A stretch of 64,000 bases of DNA from Clostridia bacterium (GTDB taxonomy: Bacteria; Bacillota; Clostridia; Oscillospirales; Acutalibacteraceae): the NCBI GenBank assembly GCA_017416345.1, contig JAFQCR010000016.1, positions 34,932 through 98,931 on the forward strand, written 5' to 3'. Shown piece after piece: positions 1-9,006 of this stretch. A program made the position numbers and the translations under genes. Each line of letters begins with the position of its first letter. Within the stretch, counting starts at the first letter, position 1. Below the pieces are notes generated by a model, which had not been told where the DNA came from, searched no databases, and saw only the letters and a list, made by a program, of their open reading frames with translations.

Positions 1-1
1 A

Positions 2-943
2 TGCATTTCCATGCTGATGATCGTTACCTGTCACTTTTTCCAGTATTACGGTAACGAGTTGGCATATTGGTTTAATGGCGGAGTATACATTTTCTTTGCG
101 ATAAGCGGATTTTTGTACGGCTCAAAAGCAATTGATGACCCCATAAAATTTTTGTCACGTAAGTTCAAAAGTGTTCTGATACCCTATTACACATTCCTTG
201 TTCCGGCCATCGCTTTGTATTTCTTCTTTGCCAGATCATCTTTTTCGGTGGGCTCGGTTGTTAAGGCGTTAGTGTGTTCGGGAACGATCGACGGTTTAGG
301 TCATCTGTGGTTTGTGGCATATATTTTGTTCTGCTACTTTATAACACCGTACTTATACTGGTTTGTAAAGAAATGTGAGGGTTATTCGTTCCTGAGGTTT
401 ACCTGTATCTCAATAGCGCTGTTGATTGCGATTCAGGTTATCGGATATATGTTCGATTCCTTCTTCAGGGCTGACCGTATAACCTGCTACATTATCGGAT
501 ATCTTTTCTCGGTTTACAGTAAGCGATACGGCAAGAAGGTAACTGTCGGAATTTGTGTCCTGTTTGCTGTTTCCGGCGTTGCTGTCAATATAGTGAGAAT
601 ATACATAAAGTATTTGTCCGGTATGCAATTGAGCGGCGTTTTTGCAAAGATGTTTATTTTTGCCGAGCCGTATGCACATCTGTTGCTGTTCAGCGCAATG
701 TTTATGGTTCTGTATCTGATTGCTTCAAAAGTCAAATACAATGTTTTGCTGAAGCTTTCGGACAGGTATTCTTATGAGGTTTATCTGGTTCATCAGTTGT
801 TTATCCTAAGTCCGTTTTCGCTTATGGCAATAACTCCGTTCAAGTATCTGAACTGGGTATTGGTTGTAGTTGCCATAGCTCTGTTAGCGATAATTCTGAA
901 GTTTGTGACCGAAAAAACAATAAAACCCAAAAAGGTAAAATAA
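2..943 (+). CDS. acyltransferase family 3 membrane protein, 5' end outside window
   Basis: The frame is open from the first base, so the true start lies left of the window; about 10-30 N-terminal residues are probably missing. What remains is about 313 residues, strongly hydrophobic with roughly nine to ten membrane segments, and begins near the HF-x-Y and FFAISGFL motifs that mark the first segments of the acyltransferase-3 (OafA/WecH-like) family. Such proteins transfer acetyl or other acyl groups to sugars of surface polysaccharides. It ends 16 nt before a sugar nucleotide epimerase gene, so it probably decorates the glycan made by the following operon. The family assignment rests on topology and motifs; the acyl donor and acceptor cannot be told. 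Confidence 0.75.
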   Translation, partial: CISMLMIVTCHFFQYYGNELAYWFNGGVYIFFAISGFLYGSKAIDDPIKFLSRKFKSVLIPYYTFLVPAIALYFFFARSSFSVGSVVKALVCSGTIDGLGHLWFVAYILFCYFITPYLYWFVKKCEGYSFLRFTCISIALLIAIQVIGYMFDSFFRADRITCYIIGYLFSVYSKRYGKKVTVGICVLFAVSGVAVNIVRIYIKYLSGMQLSGVFAKMFIFAEPYAHLLLFSAMFMVLYLIASKVKYNVLLKLSDRYSYEVYLVHQLFILSPFSLMAITPFKYLNWVLVVVAIALLAIILKFVTEKTIKPKKVK

Positions 944-959
944 TATAGGGAGCGTTTTT

Positions 960-2051
960 ATGAAAACCGTAATGCTTGTTTTCGGCACACGTCCGGAAGC
1001 AATTAAAATGTGTCCGCTTGTAAATGAGCTCAAGACACGAAAGAGATTAAAGACCGTCGTGTGCGTAACCGGTCAGCACCGTCAGATGCTGGATCAGGTA
1101 CTCGAGGTGTTCGACGTTGTGCCGGACTATGATCTGTCCATTATGAAGGACAAGCAGACCTTGTTTGATATCACTACCGGTATTCTGAACGGTATTGGCA
1201 AGGTGCTGGACGAGGTCAAGCCCGATGTCGTGCTGGTTCACGGCGATACCTCCACCACCTTTGTTACCGCATTGGCGTGCTTCTATAAGCAGATACCCGT
1301 CGGTCACGTTGAGGCAGGACTCAGGACCTATAATATCTACAGCCCGTATCCCGAGGAGTTCAACCGTCAGGCCGTTTCCATTATTTCGCAATACAATTTT
1401 GCTCCGACCGAGTTGTCAAGGGATAACCTTTTGAAAGAGGGTAAGGACGAAAGCACGGTTTTTGTTACGGGCAACACCGCTATTGATGCTCTTAAAACCA
1501 CCGTTCGTGAGAACTATTCTCACCCCGAGCTTGATTGGGCGAAGGACAGCAGGCTTATAATGATAACGGCACACCGCCGTGAAAATCTCGGTGAGCCGAT
1601 GCACAATATGTTCAGAGCAATAAGACGTGTAATGGACGAGCATTCGGATGTTAAAGCCATTTACCCGATACATATGAACCCCGTGGTCAGAAAGGCTGCT
1701 GAGGAGGAGTTGGCGGGTTGTGACCGCATCAGGATAATCGAGCCGCTTGAGGTTATTGATTTCCATAACTTTTTGGCACGCAGTTTTATGATACTGACCG
1801 ATTCGGGCGGCATTCAGGAGGAGGCACCGTCATTGGGTAAGCCGGTGCTTGTTATGCGTGACACCACCGAGCGTCCCGAAGGCATAAAAGCAGGAACACT
1901 TAAGCTGGTCGGTACGGATGAGGACGTGATCTACAACAACTTCAAGCTTTTGCTTGAGGATGCAAACGCTTACGATGCGATGTCAAAGGCCAGTAACCCT
2001 TACGGCGACGGTCTTGCTTGCAAGCGCATCGCTGATATTTTGGAGGGCTGA
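960..2051 (+). CDS. wecB: UDP-N-acetylglucosamine 2-epimerase, non-hydrolysing
   Basis: 363 residues, the normal length for the WecB/MnaA family that interconverts UDP-GlcNAc and UDP-ManNAc in the cytoplasm. The N terminus has the FGTRPEAIKM motif; HGDTSTT, EAGLRT and PEEFNR follow, then TAHRREN and the DSGGIQEEAP nucleotide-binding loop near the C terminus, all diagnostic. ATG start with a ggagcg ribosome site. It opens a tightly spaced run of genes (next start 3 nt after the stop), so UDP-ManNAc is probably a precursor for the surface polysaccharide. A second paralogue of the fold at 5496 belongs to the CapG branch and is clearly distinct. Confidence 0.93.
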   Translation: MKTVMLVFGTRPEAIKMCPLVNELKTRKRLKTVVCVTGQHRQMLDQVLEVFDVVPDYDLSIMKDKQTLFDITTGILNGIGKVLDEVKPDVVLVHGDTSTTFVTALACFYKQIPVGHVEAGLRTYNIYSPYPEEFNRQAVSIISQYNFAPTELSRDNLLKEGKDESTVFVTGNTAIDALKTTVRENYSHPELDWAKDSRLIMITAHRRENLGEPMHNMFRAIRRVMDEHSDVKAIYPIHMNPVVRKAAEEELAGCDRIRIIEPLEVIDFHNFLARSFMILTDSGGIQEEAPSLGKPVLVMRDTTERPEGIKAGTLKLVGTDEDVIYNNFKLLLEDANAYDAMSKASNPYGDGLACKRIADILEG

Positions 2052-2054
2052 AGA

Positions 2055-3101
2055 ATGTCACTTTTTAAAGGTAAGACCTTGCTTATAACCGGTGGTACCG
2101 GTAGTTTCGGAAATGCGGTCTTGAACCGCTTTTTGGCCACCGATATCGGTGAGATCAGAATCTTCTCAAGAGATGAAAAAAAGCAGGACGATATGCGCCA
2201 CGAGTTTCAGGCAAAAATGCCTGAGGTCGCCGATAAGATAAGCTTTTATATCGGTGATGTGCGCGATCTGGCTTCGGTCAAAAATGCAATGCACGGTGTG
2301 GATTACATATTCCATGCGGCCGCTTTAAAGCAGGTCCCGTCGTGCGAGTTTTTCCCCATCGAGGCTGTTAAGACCAACGTTTTGGGCACCGAAAACGTGC
2401 TGACTGCCGCTATCGAGGCAGGCGTTAAAAACGTTGTCTGCCTTTCGACCGATAAGGCGGCATATCCCGTTAATGCAATGGGTACCAGCAAGGCCATGAT
2501 GGAGAAGGTCATAGTGGCAAAATCTCGCACAGTTGACCCCGAAAAGACCAAAATATGCTGTACCCGTTACGGCAACGTTATGTGCTCAAGAGGCAGTGTT
2601 ATTCCGCTTTGGATCGAGCAGATAAAGGAGGGCAAGCCCATCACCATCACCGAACCCTCTATGACACGTTTCATTATGTCGCTTGATGAGGCGGTTGACC
2701 TTGTTTTATTTGCTTTTGAAAACGGTGAGACGGGTGACATTCTGGTTCAAAAGGCACCTGCCTGCACTATTGAGGTGCTGGCCAAGGCCGTTGCCGAGCT
2801 CTTCAATCCCGAGACCGAGATCAAGGTCATCGGCATCCGTCACGGTGAGAAGATGTATGAGACCCTACTTACAAACGAAGAATGTGCCAACGCCTTTGAT
2901 ATGGGTGAGTTCTACCGCGTGCCTTGCGATAAGCGCGGTCTGAATTACGATAAGTATTTCAAGGACGGCGACAAAGAGCGTAATCCCTTGACCGAGTTTA
3001 ACTCTCACAATACCGAGCTTTTGGATGTTGAGGGCGTTAAAGAAAAGCTTTTGTCACTGCAATATATCCGTGATGAGCTTAAGGCCATCGGAAGAGGATG
3101 A
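2055..3101 (+). CDS. capE: UDP-GlcNAc 4,6-dehydratase (5-inverting), CapE/FnlA type
   Basis: 348 residues. Extended short-chain dehydrogenase fold with the Rossmann motif TGGTGSFG at residues 12-19 and the RDEKKQDDMR segment typical of CapE/WbjB/FnlA; AALKQVPSCE and a modified catalytic stretch (STDKAAYPVNAMG) follow. In this family the enzyme dehydrates and C5-epimerises UDP-GlcNAc as the first step to UDP-N-acetyl-L-fucosamine. The later genes capF (4294) and capG (5496) complete that route, which supports the specific name over the related PseB. Its stop overlaps the ATG at 3098 of the next frame, showing an operon. Confidence 0.92.
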   Translation: MSLFKGKTLLITGGTGSFGNAVLNRFLATDIGEIRIFSRDEKKQDDMRHEFQAKMPEVADKISFYIGDVRDLASVKNAMHGVDYIFHAAALKQVPSCEFFPIEAVKTNVLGTENVLTAAIEAGVKNVVCLSTDKAAYPVNAMGTSKAMMEKVIVAKSRTVDPEKTKICCTRYGNVMCSRGSVIPLWIEQIKEGKPITITEPSMTRFIMSLDEAVDLVLFAFENGETGDILVQKAPACTIEVLAKAVAELFNPETEIKVIGIRHGEKMYETLLTNEECANAFDMGEFYRVPCDKRGLNYDKYFKDGDKERNPLTEFNSHNTELLDVEGVKEKLLSLQYIRDELKAIGRG

Positions 3102-3103
3102 TA

Positions 3104-4288
3104 ATGACAAACGAGTTCAACAAAGCGGTCATCGCGCTGGTAAAGAGCGCATTGACCGGTGAAGCTGCCGAGCTGCCCGAGCAGAAGGACATCGGTAGGT
3201 TTTATAAATTTGCAGTCAAACACAATATCGTTGTGCTGATGTACTACGGCTTGATAAATTCGGGCATGGATCCCGATTCGGATGAGGGCATCAATTTCTT
3301 TATCCCTGCCTGCCAGTATATTGCCGTTGCAGAGCATCAGATGAATAGCGTGAAAGAGCTTTTTGCCGAGTTTGAGAAGCAGGGGATCGATCATATGCCG
3401 CTGAAAGGTGTTGTTATCCGAGACCTTTATCCCAAGCCCGAAATGCGTGCGATGGGTGATGCGGACATACTCATCCGTGAGGACCAGTATGACGGTATCA
3501 CGCCGATCCTTAAACGCACAGGATATGAGTTTGTTAAGAGCAGCAAAAACGAATACGCTTGGCAGAAGCAGGATTTTTATCTTGAGCTGCACCGTTACCT
3601 GCTTTCGCCCGACCACTCGGACTATTTTGAAGTGATCGGTGACGGATGGCAGTTTGCCGAAAAAAGTTCTGACAGTAGCTTTAAATATCGTATGTCTGAC
3701 GAGGATCTGCTTGTGCATCTGGTGGTTCACTTTGCCAAGCACTACCGCAGCTCCGGCATTGGAATTAGGCACGTAACGGACATATGGCTGTTCCTTAAGA
3801 CGCATCCGCAGCTTGATACCGACCGTGTGAAGATGCAGCTTACGGAAGTTAAGCTTGACTTGTTTTATGAAAATTTGATCAAGACTGCAAATGCATGGTT
3901 TGGGGACGGGCTTTTTGACGAGGTCACCGAGCTTATGACCGAAAAGGTGCTGCAGAGCGGCTCGTTCGGTACGCCCGATTCGTATAGCAGATCGCAGGCT
4001 CTTAAGGACTCCAAACGAGGCGAGGGCAAAAGTCGCTCCAAGCGTTTTTGGAGTGCGGTATTCCTGCCGTATGCAAATATGTGCCTGCTGTTTCCTGTGC
4101 TTAAAAAGTGCCCCGTTCTTTTGCCGTTCCTTTGGGTCTGGCGTATCATCAGCACGGCTTTTAATAAAAAAGGACGGTTGACACGTCATTACAACAGCAT
4201 AAAGTTGCTGTCTTCCGAAAATATAAAGCAATACGAAAAAGAGCTTAATGCGGTCGGATTGGAATACCGTTTTGAAGAGGATGATTGA
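3104..4288 (+). CDS. nucleotidyltransferase-fold protein (NTP_transf_5-like), function unknown
   Basis: 394 residues. It has the signature of the uncharacterised nucleotidyltransferase family: LKGVVIRDLYP followed by MGDADIL, where the two Asp of the D-x-D pair (near residue 122) would bind the metal in a pol-beta-like fold. There is an ATG at 3098 overlapping the previous stop, but the gaagagg ribosome site is spaced correctly only for the ATG at 3104, which I use. The gene sits between capE and capF, breaking the usual order. A second family member is at 6712; both share the LKG-x-V-x-R-x-LYP block and the GEGKS-K segment near the C terminus. The substrate is unknown. Confidence 0.8.
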   Translation: MTNEFNKAVIALVKSALTGEAAELPEQKDIGRFYKFAVKHNIVVLMYYGLINSGMDPDSDEGINFFIPACQYIAVAEHQMNSVKELFAEFEKQGIDHMPLKGVVIRDLYPKPEMRAMGDADILIREDQYDGITPILKRTGYEFVKSSKNEYAWQKQDFYLELHRYLLSPDHSDYFEVIGDGWQFAEKSSDSSFKYRMSDEDLLVHLVVHFAKHYRSSGIGIRHVTDIWLFLKTHPQLDTDRVKMQLTEVKLDLFYENLIKTANAWFGDGLFDEVTELMTEKVLQSGSFGTPDSYSRSQALKDSKRGEGKSRSKRFWSAVFLPYANMCLLFPVLKKCPVLLPFLWVWRIISTAFNKKGRLTRHYNSIKLLSSENIKQYEKELNAVGLEYRFEEDD

Positions 4289-4293
4289 ACCTT

Positions 4294-5496
4294 ATGAACA
4301 TACTCGTTACAGGTGCTAAAGGCTTTGTGGGTAAGAATCTTGTTGCCGCTTTGAAAAACATCAAGGACGGCAAGGATAGGACCCACCCCAAGCTTACGGT
4401 CGAGGATATCTTTGAATTTGATATTGATACTCCGAAAGAGGTTTTGGACGAGGCCTGCCAAAAGGCGGATTTCGTTTTTAACCTTGCGGGGGTCAACCGC
4501 CCGAAGGAGACTTCCGAGTTTATGGAAGGTAATTTCGGTTTTGCGTCCGAGCTGTTGGAAACGCTGAAAAAGCATAACAATGCTTGTCCCGTGATGCTGT
4601 CGTCCTCGACCCAGGCTTCTCTGGTCGGACGCTTTGCAGGCAGCGTTTACGGCGAGTCCAAAAAAGCAGGCGAGGAGCTTTTCTTCGAATACTCAAAAGA
4701 AACCGGTGCAAAGGTGCTGGTCTACCGCTTCCCGAATGTTTTCGGTAAGTGGTGCCGTCCCAATTACAACAGTGCCGTTGCGACCTTCTGTAACAACATT
4801 GCAAATGACCTGCCTATCACGGTCAACGACCCGTCGGTACAGCTTGAGCTGGTGTATATCGACGATATCGTTGACGAAATGCTGCTTGCTTTAGAAGGCA
4901 ATGAGCATCATTGCGAGTTTGACGGTGCGGATTTTGTGCTGTCCTCAAACGGACGCTACTGTGCCGTGCCCGTGACACACAAGGTCTTGCTGGGTGAGAT
5001 AGTCGACCTGCTTAATAAGTTCCACGATCAGCCGACCACGCTCACAATGCCCGAGATTCCATACGGCAGTTTTCAGAAAAAGCTTTATTCTACATATCTT
5101 TCGTATCTGCCCAAGGAAAAGGTGGCTTTTCCGCTCAAGATGAACGTTGATCCGAGAGGCAGCTTTACCGAGCTTCTCCGCACCGAGAAATGCGGTCAGT
5201 TCAGCGTGAATATTTCCAAGCCGGGCATCACCAAGGGTCAGCATTGGCATAACACCAAGTGGGAGTTCTTTATTGTTGTAAGCGGTAAGGGACTTATCCA
5301 ACAGCGCAAAATAGGTACCGATGAGGTGCTGAATTTTGAGGTCTCGGGTGAAAGAATTGAGGCGGTGCATATGCTCCCCGGTTACACCCACAACATTATC
5401 AATCTGAGCGAGACCGATGACCTTGTCACCGTTATGTGGGCCAACGAATGCTTTGATCCCAATAAACCCGATACATTTTTTGAGGTGGTAGAATAA
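4294..5496 (+). CDS. capF: CapF-type bifunctional reductase/epimerase for UDP-FucNAc synthesis
   Basis: 400 residues. N-terminal Rossmann domain (TGAKGFVGKNL near residue 5) with the reductase motif AGVNRP and a YGESKK active-site pair; the C-terminal third is a cupin domain with HWHNTKWEFF (metal-ligand histidines) and GYTHNIINL. This two-domain layout is specific for CapF/FnlB/WbjC, whose cupin epimerises and whose SDR domain reduces the CapE product. A TTG nine bases upstream would add NLM, but family members start with M-N-I-L-V-T-G, so ATG 4294 is chosen. The stop overlaps the next ATG by one base. Confidence 0.93.
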   Translation: MNILVTGAKGFVGKNLVAALKNIKDGKDRTHPKLTVEDIFEFDIDTPKEVLDEACQKADFVFNLAGVNRPKETSEFMEGNFGFASELLETLKKHNNACPVMLSSSTQASLVGRFAGSVYGESKKAGEELFFEYSKETGAKVLVYRFPNVFGKWCRPNYNSAVATFCNNIANDLPITVNDPSVQLELVYIDDIVDEMLLALEGNEHHCEFDGADFVLSSNGRYCAVPVTHKVLLGEIVDLLNKFHDQPTTLTMPEIPYGSFQKKLYSTYLSYLPKEKVAFPLKMNVDPRGSFTELLRTEKCGQFSVNISKPGITKGQHWHNTKWEFFIVVSGKGLIQQRKIGTDEVLNFEVSGERIEAVHMLPGYTHNIINLSETDDLVTVMWANECFDPNKPDTFFEVVE

Positions 5497-6680
5497 TGGA
5501 TATAAAATTAGATTATTCCGATGTGAAATTTCAAGATAACGGAAAATTGAAGCTGCTTATCATCGTGGGTACAAGGCCTGAGATAATCCGCCTTGCCGCC
5601 GTTATCAATAAGTGCCGTGAGTATTTTGACTGTGTGCTGGCTCACACGGGTCAGAATTATGACTATAATCTCAACGGAGTTTTCTTCCGTGACTTGAAAT
5701 TGGCCGATCCCGAGGTCTATATGGATGCTGTCGGTGATGACCTTGGTGCCACCGTGGGTAACATCATCAACTGCTCTTATAAGCTGATGGTCGAGATCAA
5801 GCCCGATGCTTTGCTTATTTTGGGCGATACCAACTCGTGCCTTTCGGCCATTGCCGCCAAGAGACTGCACATCCCCATCTTCCATATGGAGGCCGGCAAC
5901 CGCTGTAAGGATGAGTGTTTGCCCGAGGAGACCAACCGCAGAATAGTTGACATAATCTCGGACGTCAACCTTGCTTATTCCGAGCACGCAAGACGTTACC
6001 TGCACGAATGCGGTCTGCCCAAGGAGCGCACCTATGTTACGGGCTCTCCTATGGCCGAGGTCTTGCACAACAACCTTGAGGACATCAAGGCTTCGGATGT
6101 ACATACCCGTTTGGGACTTGAAAAGGGAAAATACATCCTGCTTTCGGCTCACAGAGAAGAGAATATCGACACCGAGAAGAACTTCCTTTCGCTTTTTGGT
6201 GCCATCAACAAAATGGCCGAAAAGTACGGTATGCCTATTCTTTACTCCTGCCATCCCAGGAGCAAAAAGCGTCTTGAGCAGAGTGGCTTTAAGCTTGACA
6301 GCCGTGTTATTCAGCACGAGCCTCTCGGATTCCACGATTATAACTGTCTGCAGATGAATGCTTTTGCGGTTGTTTCCGACAGCGGCACCCTGCCCGAGGA
6401 ATCAAGCTTTTTCACAAGCGTGGGCAACCCGTTCCCTGCAGTCTGCATCCGCACCTCGACCGAGCGCCCCGAGGCGCTTGACAAGGCCTGCTTTATTTTG
6501 GCAGGTATTGATGAGCACAGCCTTTTGCAGGCTGTTGATACTGCGGTGGAAATGAATAAAAACGGTGATATAGGAATCCCCGTTCCCACCTATGTTGAGG
6601 AAAATGTTTCGACCAAGGTGGTCAAGATAATCCAAAGCTACACCGGTGTAGTAAACAAAATGGTATGGAGAAAATTCTAA
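5496..6680 (+). CDS. capG: UDP-2-acetamido-2,6-dideoxy-L-talose 2-epimerase, CapG type
   Basis: 394 residues. Same fold as WecB but with branch-specific motifs: VGTRPEIIRLAAVI, HTGQNYDYNLN, LILGDTNSC, HMEAGNRC and the glycine/serine loop DSGTLPEES. Those match FnlC/WbjD/CapG, the last step to UDP-N-acetyl-L-fucosamine. It directly follows capF with a one-base overlap, so the three enzymes form one transcription unit. The product is probably consumed by glycosyltransferases encoded to the left of this window, since none is present here. Confidence 0.92.
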   Translation: MDIKLDYSDVKFQDNGKLKLLIIVGTRPEIIRLAAVINKCREYFDCVLAHTGQNYDYNLNGVFFRDLKLADPEVYMDAVGDDLGATVGNIINCSYKLMVEIKPDALLILGDTNSCLSAIAAKRLHIPIFHMEAGNRCKDECLPEETNRRIVDIISDVNLAYSEHARRYLHECGLPKERTYVTGSPMAEVLHNNLEDIKASDVHTRLGLEKGKYILLSAHREENIDTEKNFLSLFGAINKMAEKYGMPILYSCHPRSKKRLEQSGFKLDSRVIQHEPLGFHDYNCLQMNAFAVVSDSGTLPEESSFFTSVGNPFPAVCIRTSTERPEALDKACFILAGIDEHSLLQAVDTAVEMNKNGDIGIPVPTYVEENVSTKVVKIIQSYTGVVNKMVWRKF

Positions 6681-6711
6681 ACAGCAAAAGTCACTTTAAA
6701 GGAGGTGTGCT

Positions 6712-7884
6712 ATGAGCAGGCAATATATGAAGTTGTTGCTGATTCTTGTTAATTCCGTGCTCAAAAGCACGCCTTTAACCGATGACGAAAAGGCACAGTT
6801 CACACCCGAGTTTATCCAAAAAACGGCGGTAATAGCCGAAAAGCACAAGCTGTTGCCCATTGTTGCCAATGCGCTGATCGCAAATAAGATGCTTGACCCT
6901 TCAGACGAGCTTTATGTAAAGCTCAGGAAATTGCAGCTTGCTCAAGTTTATAAGGCCGAGCGGATGGAATACGAGCTTGGCCGTATGTGTGATGAGCTTG
7001 AAAAGGTAGGCATTGAGTTTGTGCCGCTCAAAGGCTCGGTCGTGCGCAGGCTTTATCCCGAGCCGTGGATGCGCACAAGCTGTGACATTGATATCCTTGT
7101 TAAAAAAGAGGATATAGAAAAAGCGATAACGGTTTTGACCGACAGGCTTGAGTATTTAAAAAACGGCGAAAGCTTCCACGACATAAAGTTCAAAACACCG
7201 TCCAAGATCAATATCGAACTGCATTTTAACCTTATTGAGGATGAGGTGAGGGACAGTATCACGGCGGTGCTGGATGATGCGTGGCAACACACAGCTCCTA
7301 TCGAAGGACATCGCTGTTATATGCAGTTTGATAATGAGTTCTTTGTGCTTTACCACATCATCCATATGGCCAAGCATATGACGCTCGGCGGTTGCGGAAT
7401 AAGACCCTTTATCGATCTTTGGCTGATGCGTAAGAATCTGAAGCTCGATGACGGTATGCTGAACGAAATGTTCAAGCGGTCCTCAGTAATGCAGTTTGCC
7501 GCCGTTAGCTACCGTTTGTGCGATATATGGTTTGCCAACATCCCTCACGATGAGCTCACCCTTGAAGCCGAGGAGTTTATATTAAGGGGCGGCGTTTTCG
7601 GAACAACGGGTAACAGTGCCGCCATTCAGCGAGGCGAGGGCAAGAGTAAAGGCAAGCAGTTTTTAAAACTGATGTTTTTACCGTCCGAAAGCCTTAAGCT
7701 TATCTACCCCAATCTGAAAAAGCACCCGTGGCTGTTGCCGTTTTATCAGGTCAAGCGTTGGTTCAGAGTGTTCGACCGTTCCAAGCGTAATAAGATCGCC
7801 CAAAGGGTCGATGCCAACGACAGGATATCCGACGAAACGGTCGACAGAGTTGCCAAGCTTATGAGCGATCTTGAATTGAATTAA
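6712..7884 (+). CDS. second nucleotidyltransferase-fold protein (NTP_transf_5-like)
   Basis: 390 residues, homologous to the gene at 3104: LKGSVVRRLYPEPWMR, then SCDIDILVKKED with the D-x-D pair, a long middle region and a C-terminal RGEGKSKGKQFLK block. A strong aaaggaggtg ribosome site lies 5-12 nt before the ATG, and 31 nt separate it from capG, so it is the last gene of the polysaccharide operon. Whether it nucleotidylates a protein, a lipid carrier or a sugar is unknown. The two copies have diverged well below half identity by eye, which argues for separate roles rather than a recent duplication. Confidence 0.8.
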   Translation: MSRQYMKLLLILVNSVLKSTPLTDDEKAQFTPEFIQKTAVIAEKHKLLPIVANALIANKMLDPSDELYVKLRKLQLAQVYKAERMEYELGRMCDELEKVGIEFVPLKGSVVRRLYPEPWMRTSCDIDILVKKEDIEKAITVLTDRLEYLKNGESFHDIKFKTPSKINIELHFNLIEDEVRDSITAVLDDAWQHTAPIEGHRCYMQFDNEFFVLYHIIHMAKHMTLGGCGIRPFIDLWLMRKNLKLDDGMLNEMFKRSSVMQFAAVSYRLCDIWFANIPHDELTLEAEEFILRGGVFGTTGNSAAIQRGEGKSKGKQFLKLMFLPSESLKLIYPNLKKHPWLLPFYQVKRWFRVFDRSKRNKIAQRVDANDRISDETVDRVAKLMSDLELN

Positions 7885-7887
7885 ATT

Positions 7888-7921
7888 AAAACCGCTATGT
7901 GCTGACACATAGCGGTTTTTT
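7888..7921. terminator. bidirectional intrinsic terminator
   Basis: A stem AAAACCGCTATGTG with its exact complement around a 4-nt loop, flanked by A and T runs. It ends both the polysaccharide operon and the convergent YitT gene, whose stop codon is inside the T tract. Confidence 0.9.
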
Positions 7922-8822
7922 ATCGCGTCCAACCCTCGCCGTTAATTTCGTGAGCCTTGGATACCGTCACAAAGGCTTTGGGGTCGCAACGGTTGATGAT
8001 ATTCAAAAGCTCGGAGTATTGGCGGAACGAAAATGTGACCATCACGAGTTTTTTAGGCTCTTTTGAGTAGCCTCCCGTAACGTCCACCAGCGTGGTCGTG
8101 CGTTCAAGTCGGTTGATTATTTCGTTGTTTATCTCTTCATAGCTTTCTGATATGATCTGTGCGGTAAGCGCCTTCTGTCCGCCTACGAAAACCTTGTCGA
8201 TGACCAATGCCGACACAAAAACCGAAATGATGCCGAGAAGCGACAGCACAAGGTCGTTCAGGATAAACACGCCCAAGGCAATGGGGATGGTGTCGATCAT
8301 AAAGATTACGACCGAGCTGCGGAGCCGTTTTATAAATTTGCAAACGGTAAAGGCGATTATGTCGGTGCCGCCCGTCGAGCCGCCGCCCATAAAGGCCAAT
8401 GCACAGCCGAAGCCAATCAACACACCGCCGAAAAGTGCCGCAATTATCAGCACAAGGTCCTTGTGGGGCGAGTCTTGAAGAAAAAATATCCCGCCAAAAA
8501 CATCGGGGTCATTAAGCTTTGAAAAGATCGTAATAAACGGGGGATAGATAACGGTGGAGATAAGCGTTTTGGCCGCAAAGCCCTTGCCGAGGACGGCCAA
8601 TCCCAATAAAAACAGTGACCAGGTCATAACAGTGATGATGAGGTCGACCGTGACAAATTCAAAAGGCACCACCTTATCGATAACAATGGCAAAGCCCGAC
8701 ATTCCGCCGACAATGAGGTCAAAAGGAATAATGAAAACCGCCGTGCCAAATGCCAAAATGAGCGTGCCTATGACCACCAACGCCGTGTTTTTTGCCGTGT
8801 TTAAAATATCGGATTTCTTCAT
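7920..8822 (-). CDS. YitT family membrane protein
   Basis: 300 residues with five to six hydrophobic helices in the first two thirds (G-T-A-V-FIIPFDL and GGMSGFAIVI near the N terminus are typical of YitT) and a soluble DUF2179-type C-terminal domain with the FSFRQYSELLNII stretch. Some family members affect amino-acid or sulfur balance, but no common reaction is known. ATG start with a ggaggtat ribosome site. It is monocistronic between a bidirectional terminator and a divergent promoter region. Confidence 0.88.
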   Translation of the reverse strand: MKKSDILNTAKNTALVVIGTLILAFGTAVFIIPFDLIVGGMSGFAIVIDKVVPFEFVTVDLIITVMTWSLFLLGLAVLGKGFAAKTLISTVIYPPFITIFSKLNDPDVFGGIFFLQDSPHKDLVLIIAALFGGVLIGFGCALAFMGGGSTGGTDIIAFTVCKFIKRLRSSVVIFMIDTIPIALGVFILNDLVLSLLGIISVFVSALVIDKVFVGGQKALTAQIISESYEEINNEIINRLERTTTLVDVTGGYSKEPKKLVMVTFSFRQYSELLNIINRCDPKAFVTVSKAHEINGEGWTR

Positions 8823-8876
8823 ACAACATACCTCCCCAAAGCCTTTATAAAGCCTATTTTTACCATATTACATTGT

Positions 8877-8905
8877 ATGATACACTAAAAAATTGTGTTT
8901 TACAA
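8877..8905 (-). promoter_or_regulatory. promoter of the yitT-like gene
   Basis: On the minus strand TTGTAA and TATCAT are separated by exactly 17 nt, about 55 nt before the start codon. Confidence 0.5.
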
Positions 8906-8944
8906 CCCCTTTAAATGAAAAAGATTAAAAGTGGAGTATTGCAC

Positions 8945-8973
8945 TTGAAAAGTCCACCTTAAGGTGCTAAAAT
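8945..8973 (+). promoter_or_regulatory. promoter of the nitrilase-GDPD gene with operator palindrome in the spacer
   Basis: TTGAAA (8945-8950), 17 nt, TAAAAT (8968-8973). The spacer contains the perfect 12-nt palindrome CACCTTAAGGTG at 8955-8966, placed where a bound repressor would block RNA polymerase. The regulator is not recognisable among the neighbours. Confidence 0.6.
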
Positions 8974-9006
8974 AATACCAAATAAAACAAAAAAAGGGTG
9001 ATTTTG

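Noticed and set aside
3005-4231. 408-codon minus-strand frame
   Set aside because: Antisense to capE and the nucleotidyltransferase gene, which have clear motifs and ribosome sites; the antisense product has none.
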